From positions 1 through 64,000 of the forward strand of contig NW_022985221.1 in the NCBI RefSeq assembly GCF_010093535.1: a DNA stretch of 64,000 nt, given 5' to 3'. The translations under genes were made by a program, and so were the position numbers. Shown piece after piece: positions 25,975-35,019 of this stretch. The notes under the pieces are model-generated. The model was not told where the DNA came from, did not search any database, and worked only from the letters and a program-made list of their open reading frames with translations. This DNA comes from Lindgomyces ingoldianus (Eukaryota; Ascomycota; Dothideomycetes; Pleosporales; Lindgomycetaceae). Each line of letters begins with the position of its first letter. Positions within the stretch are counted from its first letter, which is position 1.

Positions 25975-26940
25975 ATGAGCTCAAGCCGGGACCGTTTTTC
26001 ATGCGTAATCGCCAGTCTTATGGCCATCTCCTCCATCATCAGTTGGACCCTGTTTGTAAACCACCTGGTCAAGACAGCCCATGTCAGTCAAGGAGCAGAC
26101 TACTGGGTTGATCTTGCCCGACATCAAACATACAGCCTGTGTTATAACGGCTGCAATGACTGTCTTGATGTCGATCGCATTGAAGGTGCCTGCCTCATGA
26201 CCAGGAAAGTTAACATACCGGGGGTTGATTGCGATGCCAGCAAGATTTGGACGTGGGCGGATCGATATCCGTTGGAATGTCTGGTGGCTGTTGGTAACAT
26301 ATACAAAGATAAAGCACTTTGGTGGAAGAAGTTTTGGTTAGGAACGCTTTGGCTGCTGAACACTCTCTCAGTGGTTGTATACAAGGTTGTGTATGCAATA
26401 TTGGACCCAATTTTAGACAAAGCACAATATCGTCCCGTCCAACGGCCACGTCGAAATAGCTCCACACCACTCCTCACCGCTTTCACGGTTTCTATCCTGG
26501 CAGTCACAATGCTCCCTTCTGTATCAGCCTATCGGTGCACGCAAATGAGCCCGGCTTACGATCAGCACTTCATAAATGCAGACGGATCTCTCTACGGAGT
26601 GATTCATGGATGGCTCTCGAATTGCTACGATGAAAGCTACTCATGCGGAGAGTCATGTTCTACAGCCATATCGGACGGAAGAAAATCATGCGATCCGATA
26701 TGGTGTTCTCTACCTCGTCTCGATAAACCTACTTCCTATTATGTGGATTCTGCTGCGCACCGCGTGATGAGTTGCGGTTTTCAGCTCACTAAAACTATTC
26801 CTGGACTAGTGGACAAGCGAATTGCAAATCCGAGGATCGAGGGAAAGCTCTGGGTGAAAGTCTCAGTGAATCATTTCAACGGGTCCGATGGTGTATTCGA
26901 GCAGGTGCAATGTCTTTACGAGATGGTGGAACCGCCGTGA
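25975..26940 (+). CDS. Unrecognised cysteine-rich multi-pass membrane protein
   Basis: Single exon, 321 residues from the ATG at 25975; the frame is open upstream to an ATG at 25816 (374 residues), but the later start puts a hydrophobic anchor (about residues 10-28) near the N-terminus, as in signal-anchored proteins. After it come a lumenal or extracellular stretch with six cysteines (about 50-110), a hydrophobic segment (about 118-145), a basic linker, a second hydrophobic segment (about 163-183) ending in SVSAY, which looks like a signal-peptidase site, and a C-terminal domain with eight cysteines. The paired layout suggests two disulphide-bonded ectodomains made from one chain. I know no family for it and infer no function. 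GC content and codon use are ordinary, unlike the RIP-affected DNA ending 318 bp upstream. No intron is evident. It may be a lineage-specific gene. Confidence 0.7.
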   Translation: MSSSRDRFSCVIASLMAISSIISWTLFVNHLVKTAHVSQGADYWVDLARHQTYSLCYNGCNDCLDVDRIEGACLMTRKVNIPGVDCDASKIWTWADRYPLECLVAVGNIYKDKALWWKKFWLGTLWLLNTLSVVVYKVVYAILDPILDKAQYRPVQRPRRNSSTPLLTAFTVSILAVTMLPSVSAYRCTQMSPAYDQHFINADGSLYGVIHGWLSNCYDESYSCGESCSTAISDGRKSCDPIWCSLPRLDKPTSYYVDSAAHRVMSCGFQLTKTIPGLVDKRIANPRIEGKLWVKVSVNHFNGSDGVFEQVQCLYEMVEPP

Positions 26941-28234
26941 CATAATATATCAAGATTATTCGGTCTGAACGCTACGTTTAATAAGGAATGGCGAAAATAT
27001 TCTAGCGAAATGCATGAAGGGGATTCCAGGCATTAAACCTTCAAAGCGGGGGAGTCCTAATGCAGCGCTCGTGTTGTACAGGATTATATTGGATCTCGCA
27101 TTTATTTCTCCAGCCTCTAAATAGAACTGCAGAATTAAACAAGTCAAAAAAGGTAAACTTAGAGCAGATGTCTAGAGTTGCTAATAATTATTTTGATTAA
27201 CGATTTGTTAGAGTAGTTTGAAGTCTTGCCAAACAAATTAAATAAAGCGGACCTTGCAAATTCTCCAAATCAAATCACGGGAATCTATTTAATCAATTTG
27301 TTTAGTGTAATAACTAGATTAGGTTACCCTCGCCAAAAGATTGTAATAAAAGAAACTGGAGAGGCATAAAGGCTAGGACCATAGATAGTAAAAGCAAATA
27401 CGAAAGGCTCTAGGGAAGTGCACTAGAAAAGAACTTAAACGAAGTAGAAAGAGAAGGGTTTAAAATAAGAATCGAAAGCCGTCTAAATTAATCTCAACTA
27501 AAACTAGCGGATTGTTATGTTCATATAGTTAAGAGTCATATTAATAGCATCACAGCCTGCCGAGGTAAAAAGAATGATAAGGCGGAAACTAGGAGGCCAC
27601 GTAGCATGGTAGCAGACTAGAAAGAGTGAGATTTTGATCGGTGACCGGAGATAGGATAGGGTAGCGGGCTAGCGAGGCGTAGAAAGGGGTGGGCCGCTTA
27701 GCAGCAGAGGCATTAGGGTAGGGTTAGGGAATTAAAGAAAAGAGAGATGAGAAGGAAGTCTGGCGACGGGAGAGCGAGCATCTTATAGACGCCAAAAGCG
27801 GCGGGTTGATGGGGCGAAGAGCGATGCCCGATATAGAGAAGCAAGGGACTACACTAAACTAGAAGAGGGAGTCCCCAGACAGAGATTTCAGCTTAACTTT
27901 TCTACAAACCCTGTTACCTTGAGTAGCGTAGGCGGGTTGTTAAGTTCTCTAATAATTGATTAGTGTAAAGAGGTACTAGATAGCGAGTAGAAGAGTAGTG
28001 TTTTAGGTTCCTATACAAAAAGCGTAGTCCTAATAGGATTGCAAAGAGGGAAACAGGCCAAAAAATAGGCTAGAGAGTGTAGGAGCCTATCTAAGTTGCT
28101 CTAAACAGAAGGGCAGACAGGTGCCTGTTCATCAATATAGAGAAGGACTTAATCCTAACAAGCATGGGTATTTAAGCAAGAGCTACACTTGAACACTTAA
28201 CAAAGGATTATTGCCTTAGTGCTGGACTAGAGAT
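26941..28234. other. Intergenic stretch with probable transposon debris
   Basis: No open frame of note. TTAGGGTAGGGTTAGGG at 27713-27729 resembles the fungal telomere repeat but is only two imperfect units. The right part (from about 27900) probably belongs to the Tc1 relic that follows; its N-terminal half could not be read reliably. Confidence 0.45.
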
Positions 28235-28580
28235 ATCTTTGTACAAGAAAACGCACCTATACAAAACCGCAAGTACACTAAGAATACACTAAGAAATTAC
28301 TTCAAAAGTCACCGGATCTACCTACTCGAATAGCCTCCTAATTCATCTGACCTTGATATGACTGAGTACCTCTAATAGGCGCTTAAAAAGTAGGTCTATG
28401 AGCTCCACCCTAGGCTCGAGAGGATGAGCAATGCAGAAATAGCTAGTACGCTCTAAATACTGATCTGGGGGAGGCGTAAAGAGAAGTACCTAATTCACTC
28501 ATAGGGAAGTGCATTAAGAGCATGCCCCGTCAATTAGCGGTTGTAAGAAAGGAAAAGGGCTGGCAAACTAAGTGCTAAGC
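28235..28580 (+). pseudogene. Tc1/mariner-type transposase remnant (C-terminal half)
   Basis: One frame with stops reads as the C-terminal half of a Tc1 transposase: QENAPIQ near 28243 (family QDNAPIH, the second catalytic aspartate replaced by glutamate), then LLE-stop-PPNSSDLDMTEYL near 28322-28370 (family LLEWPPYSPDLNPIENLW), then a basic tail. Several stops stand where tryptophan is expected. It differs from the copy at 6154-7495 and is less AT-rich. No terminal repeats were identified. Confidence 0.75.
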
Positions 28581-28964
28581 TGTATGAGAGCGTACTTGAT
28601 CTAAAGCCGTTTAAAATCTTACACATGTACAAACTCTATAGACCTCTGCAGCTTTAAAAGTATTAAGGGCAATCTGGCAATTTCTTTGCTTACAATTAAG
28701 TTTCCAGGCTATTGACGAGCGACTATATTAGTTACCGCAAGCCCTGTTAGAGTGCAGAGATCCTGCAATGTGCATGTGGTCCAGCAGGCAGAAGACTTGA
28801 ATGGCAGTAGCTAACTCACACATAATGCATATCATGGCTAAATATGCCATCTATAGTGAAGTCTCGCGCAGAGATCTAGCTGCCCTCTTTGCACGTAAGT
28901 TGACTCAGCTTGACATCCCGCTTAACAAAGTCCATCCACCCTGTCCAGACCTCTGAAATTATCC

Positions 28965-31181
28965 TCACACATATGTCCTATCCACAAAACTCTGTATCAT
29001 ACCCTCCGCCGTGGCCTCATACTCCCTTAACTCCACCTTACCCCCCTTCTCCACCGTATTTGCCTGCACAAACACCTTCCTCGGAGTCTTATTCCTCAAC
29101 ACCGCCGGCCTGACCTTATTCTCATAAAACGGCTCCACATCTGTAATCTCCTCATACAGCTTCTTCGCCGCATCCACATCCGCCGTACTCTTGTAGATAT
29201 GTAGTTTCTGTAGATAGTCTTCCACGGCCGGGCGTCCTAGTTCTAGAATTTTAGATCGTTCGAGGCGAATAGTAAGATCTGAGAGATCGTCCGATTTGTA
29301 CTCAAGTTCGCAGAACTCGACACCTGCGCTGAGGAAAGTGCGTAGGATGGAGTAACGGGCCTGCATATGCGCCTGTCCCCATTTCCTAGACTTCGGGTCC
29401 CAGAACTCGAGTGCTGCGACCCCGGCTCTGGCCATGGAAAGATAGGCTGCATACAAGATGTCTCCAGCTTCAGAGTTGATATCCTCTTTTCCGTCGCCGA
29501 AGCCAAAGATGGACAGGATGGAGAAGTCGCAGCTTAGCGCCATGGCGACGCATTCGGCGCGGCATTCTTCGTATGATGCTGCTATGCTGCCGAAGACGGA
29601 GCCCCAGGTTTGGCCCGGCTTATAGAAGGTTGTGATGGGTTTCTTGGTGATTGGGGAAATGGGAGGGTTCTTGATGTCGAAGTTGAAGGTGCCGGGGGAG
29701 GTTTCTTGGAGGAGTTTACCGCAACCATGACCGAGGAGCTCGTGAAGTCCAACCTGCACTTCGAAAGCAGGGTCACGGCATTTCTGGTAGACGGCGAGGT
29801 CCGTGTCTTTGATGAAGGGGATGGGTTCATTGGGGGCTTTGGCAGAGAGGACGTTACCGAGGGAGACGTTTTTGAAGCCGAGATTTTGACGAATGTCGTC
29901 GTAGTTGGGAATGTTGATTCCTGCGGGGATACTATTTGGGCATTTAGCTAGATGGAAAGGGAGATAGGGATGGGGATTACGAACCCACTACCGGCGAAGG
30001 TAAGAACTTCGAGCGAGGTGAAGTCTGGGCTAAGGAAGGTATCCTTCTCAAAGCTTGAATCCCAGGGCAACAGTGGAATCAACTTAGGAGCAGACTCAAC
30101 AAGCTTACCAAACGCCCTCGTTCGCTCCTTGTTCACCATTGCAACGAAGCCCTCCCATTCACCTCGGATGCCGTGAGGATCGCGGTACGTCTCGATGAAG
30201 CCAATGTCGACCTCAACCTCCGGACCCTTGTCCTTAATCCACCACCTCTGGCTCTCCTTGAATGCTTGTAGCGAGCCCGTGCTGAAACTTTTGACATACT
30301 TGGTTGTCATGTTGGCCTCGGTATCATTTGCGGCATACTTGTTCGCCTTCTCCATATTATCCGCAATCGTCTTCATCTCTTTTGCATAATCGCCAAACAC
30401 TAGCTTGACCTTCTTCCCATCACCCAGCGTCCACTCGCTTTCCTTAAGATCCCTCTCCATATCCGATGGGTTATTCAGCGCCGATGCAATCAGAATCTCA
30501 TAACCCTCGCTTGTCTTCCTGACTCTGGTGTTCTCCGGCAACAGCCCCTTGCTCTCCATGAAATCGGACACAGTCGTGATCTCCCCCTTCGTTATATCCG
30601 GGCTATCGGGATAGTATGTGGAAACATGTCCAGAGTCTGGATACCCAAGATGCAGCTTCCCTACGTCCTCACCTGCATATATCGCACCCTTGAACTTCTC
30701 AAACAGCTCCAACGTCTCCGGGTACACTGTCGCCAACGCCTTGAGCTGGCGAGGCTCGATGCGAGGTACGAACTTGCTGTCACCAAAGGACTTGTAGTTC
30801 CCTAGGTTCCCAAGGAATTGTGCAGCGTAGTTGAGGTATGCGGAGAGGTCGTCAGAAGAGAGACCAGCCTCTTTGGCAGCGGAGGAGTAGTCGCCGGAAC
30901 ATTTTTTGTGCAGAGTGACGATGAAGTCGTATATGGGCTCGGACTCGGGGGAGATTTGACGGAGGACAATGCGCGTTCCAGCAAAGCAGGCGCTATGAAG
31001 TCTACTTAGCGAATGATGTTCTCACAAATGTTATTACCCAGAGAGTTGTGATGTACGTAGAGATGTAGTGAGCATAAAGCTTCTCCTTCTCTCCTAGCGC
31101 TTCAAAGTGAGGCTTGATTGACAGCGGGACAATGGTAGGAGGGCTATCTGCCAGATACTGCTTCAGGGATTCGGTGTTCAT
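28965..31181 (-). CDS. Dipeptidyl peptidase III (peptidase family M49)
   Basis: Complement of three exons: 31057-31181, 29985-30992 and 28965-29931, giving 699 residues. The introns of 64 nt (30993-31056) and 53 nt (29932-29984) have GT-AG ends and join frames exactly across family sequence; AGSG/IPAGINIPNYDD is rebuilt at the second junction. The zinc site HELLGH (about residues 441-446) and the second motif EECRAE (about 499-504) are intact and spaced as in characterised members, which have about 700-740 residues. The family are cytosolic zinc exopeptidases that remove dipeptides from the N-terminus of short oligopeptides, a late step in protein turnover. The ATG at 31181 gives an N-terminus that leads straight into the conserved YAHYIS region. 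It is the first housekeeping gene right of the transposon-rich half. The symbol is left empty because naming varies in fungi. Confidence 0.95.
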
Positions 31182-32213
31182 ATTGGCAGCACCGGACCAA
31201 GTCGGAGTGGAATCAGTTCAAAGCTGTGTTTGGGAGAGGCAAAAAAGAGCCCTGGAACCCAATTGATTTATGTAGTTGAGACGAAAGAGATCAGGGGCCT
31301 ATTTGGGAGAAGGAGAGGTGTGTAGGTGTGAGCAGGTGCGGGGAGCTCGAAGGTTGCCTTGCAGGGCGGGATAGCGGGGTGGCTTGGCGCTCAACACCAT
31401 GCCAAGCATCACCGCCCTCGTTGCATTGTGATTTCCCCTGCATCTTATCACCGAATGTAGAGCATAACAGGAGGTAAGTCTTAAACAGAGATTAGTACCT
31501 TGCTAACAGCTTTTTTAGTAAGAGGTTTAATAGGTAAAATCTACTCGAATTATGTCTCAAGTTAAGTTACAACATGCTGCCCACTGAACTCTCAACTGCG
31601 AGCTATAACTTGTGCCAACAAAGACAACTTTTTGGGTGCAAGGCTGCCATAACCTGCAATTCTTCATTCATCAATGATCCAGGTCCCTAGGTAATTGCAC
31701 GACAATATGGATGTACACAATTGCCCTTGCATAGTGGGGCTGCTTGGCTTCAACACTCTGCCAAGCATTCAACAAGTGAGAAGATGGAGGTGGGATGGCT
31801 TCATTCAAAGTCCTCGCTTCAACACCGCAATCTCAAGCGCCAACGAAGCGCCTCCCTCACCTGCGACACTGTATTGCATCTGGCGTGGAGGAACTCCTCA
31901 AGTTTTCAGCCCCCAAACTGCACTGCAATTAGCAGCGTCAACGAAGGAGTACATCGTTGATAAGGTTGTTAGTTCCAGCACATAATATTTTACGCAAATT
32001 TGTACTGCAATCTCAAGCGTTAACAAAAGGCTAGATTATGTGCAAGGCTATTAGATGTGTAATACATCAAGGGTCCCAGAATCTGTCGGTGCATGCCTTA
32101 AATTATATTTTGAGCTCATCATTATCGTACAGTACATTGCCAACCCAATCCTCCGCTATGCAATTCCAAAATTTTCCGAACTTCCCATCCTATGATACAC
32201 AGATCCCGTCCTA
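31182..32213. other. Intergenic region between the DPP III and GH16-like genes
   Basis: It should hold the DPP III promoter (right of 31181) and the 3' end of the GH16-like gene. A short hairpin-forming motif occurs twice: GCTTGGC...GCCAAGC at about 31382-31407 and TGCTTGGC...GCCAAGCA at about 31741-31767. No gene was recognised; the small open frames at 31695-31985 lack any family features. Confidence 0.5.
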
Positions 32214-33452
32214 TTACATTCCTACCAATATCGACACGACTCCGACAACCACCAACAAACCCCACGATACAGACATCCCCGCCGCCGCACTCTTGTTCAC
32301 GCTAACGACCTCGGGTGTCCCAATCTCCTTAACCCCATCCACCTTACAAACTACCTCACACCCTTTCGCCTTCCTCTTCCATTCATACATTCCCTTCCCC
32401 ATACCATCATCAACTGCCTTAATCTCTGTCCCACCCTCCAGATCTAGCGCCACTGCCTCCCTCTTCTTGTTCCCACCACCGGGTCCCCCCACAGGCCCAG
32501 AAGTATTAAACACCAGCTCAATCCACTGGATCTGGAACTCCGCACTGTCACCCACACTCATATTCCCACTCCACTCCCCACCATCACTCCACATATTGAT
32601 CACCACCCCACTCGGTTTCCTCGGCACCGAATACGTATTGGCAGCCACCTGCTTCCCATTCAAAAACCAGTAACTATTCTTCTCAAACCAATCAATCCGA
32701 TGCGTCTGCCACTGATCCCACGGCGCCAACTTATCCGGGTTTTTACTCGCGGCCTGGACCTCATTCCCCTGCTTGTCCACCGCTGGCTGGTTTGTGTACC
32801 TCACCATATCCGTCGGATCATCCGTCAAGATCTCAATGTCTGTTTCATTCGTATCATCGAAGAAAGTGAAAAACCCCGCAACCGCACCCGCAGACCCAAG
32901 AACCCGCGCGTACATCCGCATGCTGCAGTGTAGCACGTTCTTTTGCTCGTTTTCAATTTCAGCGGCGGATTGGAAGGATTCGAGACGCGAGGTTCGTAGG
33001 GTGAGATATGTTAACGGGTTTTGTGTGGAATTGTCTTGCAGGATGTAGACGTTGGCCGGGGAGTTGGTCATGGCGACGGGAAAATCGGAGGTCGCAGGTT
33101 TGCTCCAGTTTTGGATGCCCCAGTCGACATTCCAGGCTGGGCTGTTCAAGATCTTGGTATCCCAGACTGGTTCCGCGCCCGCATCTTGCGTGTCGTTGAC
33201 GAAGGGTGGTGATTGTGTGAATTGGCCGGCATGGTCGGCGAGATTGCGGAAGTCGAAAAACCGGTAGTATTGGAAATATTCAGGGGTATTGGAGTCGGCG
33301 CCCGAGCTGATGACATAGCAGGAGCAGTTTTGTGAGTTGTCTTTTGGAGTGGTGTTGTTTGTGGTGGTGTAGTCGGAGAGGGTGGGTTGGAGGAGGAGGG
33401 AGAGGGGTAGGAGCAGTGAGCCAAGAGGTGGGAGGGTGATCATGACGATCAA
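32214..33452 (-). CDS. GPI-anchored glycoside hydrolase family 16-like protein
   Basis: Single exon, 412 residues. The N-terminus has a hydrophobic signal peptide (about residues 4-22). The catalytic signature of GH16 is visible as ETDIE at residues 203-207: E203 in the nucleophile position, D205, and E207 in the acid/base position. Downstream WDQWQTHRIDW and SYWFLNGKQV are typical of the concanavalin-A-like sandwich of this family. Several N-glycosylation sequons lie in the mature part. The C-terminus is a small-residue stretch (SAAAG) followed by a hydrophobic tail, a GPI-attachment signal, so the enzyme should sit on the outer membrane face or cell wall. GH16 members cleave or transfer beta-1,3/1,4-glucans; the exact substrate cannot be read from sequence. 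It lies in the same direction as the DPP III gene, with no sign of shared function. Confidence 0.85.
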   Translation of the reverse strand: MIVMITLPPLGSLLLPLSLLLQPTLSDYTTTNNTTPKDNSQNCSCYVISSGADSNTPEYFQYYRFFDFRNLADHAGQFTQSPPFVNDTQDAGAEPVWDTKILNSPAWNVDWGIQNWSKPATSDFPVAMTNSPANVYILQDNSTQNPLTYLTLRTSRLESFQSAAEIENEQKNVLHCSMRMYARVLGSAGAVAGFFTFFDDTNETDIEILTDDPTDMVRYTNQPAVDKQGNEVQAASKNPDKLAPWDQWQTHRIDWFEKNSYWFLNGKQVAANTYSVPRKPSGVVINMWSDGGEWSGNMSVGDSAEFQIQWIELVFNTSGPVGGPGGGNKKREAVALDLEGGTEIKAVDDGMGKGMYEWKRKAKGCEVVCKVDGVKEIGTPEVVSVNKSAAAGMSVSWGLLVVVGVVSILVGM

Positions 33453-35019
33453 TCGACGGCGAAGCAGTTTATTATGTGGAGAAGGGAGAAAGAGTGGATA
33501 TTGAAAGTAAGAACTAAAAACGAAGGACTTGACAACAACGCGTAGAGGTGAATACCTTGGAAAATTATTGTAAAAGCGAGTGAGTGGTATGAGGAATTAA
33601 CAGACAAAGACGAAGGACCGAAGTCAATCAAAAGTCAAAATGCACTGTCAGCAATCACATATATTTCAGTGATTATCCAGCAGCCTCATCTCAGAAGTCC
33701 GACGACAAAGAGTGAGGCGCATGCATTTTCAACCTTGTTTCTAGTCCCACGTCCTCACGACACTGGCCTGACGTTTCGTTTTCTCTGGATCTGTGCCCTA
33801 TTGTGCCGCCCAATCGACCCGACACCTGGGTGGCTCAGCCCCCAATTCACATCCCAAATCGAATCCAGACCTTTTGCTTGCCCCTGAGCCTAGCTTCTTT
33901 TGTCTAGCAACGTGATCTGAGAACCTGCAAGCGCTTCCCCAGAATGCGGTCATGACCAGTGGAATCCCATTTGGGTTTGGAAATTCAAGCAGGGTATTTG
34001 AAAGCGATGTCACGCTATGAATCATGGGGCTGAGAAAAATAGGAGTGATTTAAATCTCATCATGGAATGGAGGCTGTCAGGGGATTGCAATTGCAAACAA
34101 GAAAAGCCACACGGATCACCTTGCTTGGGATGCTGGATGCGGCATGCAGGAGAAAAAAAAGGAGCCCAGCCACACCATGCGCCGATGTGATCCGTGGCGG
34201 GTGGATCCTTTTGCAATACCTCTCGAAATAGCCTTATCCGCGACTATTGGAACTTGGGCGCATATGATGGCTTTGCTAGTGGGCGGGTGCATATTAGCGT
34301 GGAATTAATTCGGAGAATATATCTCGTCCTGGAGGAGGGCTGGGTTTTTTTCCTTAAACATCGCTGCGTTAGCTAAGCTACAATCCTTGAAAAAGGCTAG
34401 CGTCGTAATATTCCTGAGCCGGGCATGTCACTGCGTACCGTCAAACGGACAAGCTATTGAACAAAGTCAAGGAAATGTTGGTATTATATCTTCATCGTAC
34501 TCAAAACAAGAATTACAAACATCGCGGTCCTGGATAATCAGCCGGAGACACACAGAGACGCCCCCTGGATTCCCACTGAAAGCTCCTCTACCTATCGCAA
34601 GGTGGGGATATGACGCATTGCTCCACTCAATCTTTTCACTGCTCTTCGAAACATCCGAATCGCTTCTTTTTCGTCTTTTGAAACCTTCGCCGAAGTCCCG
34701 CTCGGTTCAGCATCCTTCTTTTGCACTCTAACTAACCAACAACGATTCAACATAGCCAGGAGATTCACGTCCGTCCGTCCGTCGACATTTGTAAGGACCC
34801 GATGTGGGATCCGAAGATTGGGTGGGAGAAATATGTGACAAATGCGACGGGGACATCTACCGATTCGCAGTCAAGGAAAGGAAAACAAAAATATATCCAG
34901 AAACACCGATTCCGCGACTTGGTCGATGGGGCGTAAATAAAAGAAGCAAAACAACTATCCTATTCTCGCTTTAGTCGGGAACGTGAGGAAGCCAAGTGAA
35001 ATTCCCTGATCTTTATTTG
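33453..35019. other. Intergenic region, no gene recognised
   Basis: It should contain the promoter of the GH16-like gene (just right of 33452) and the 3' untranslated region of the DENN gene (left of 35020). Small open frames on both strands show no conserved features. Confidence 0.5.

Noticed and set aside
25816..26940. Idea that the orphan membrane protein is a captured viral glycoprotein
   Set aside because: Only the general layout would fit; no recognisable motif supports it and other explanations are equally likely.
32038..32673. 211-codon frame opposite the GH16-like gene
   Set aside because: Low-complexity proline/serine/threonine shadow of the minus-strand coding sequence.
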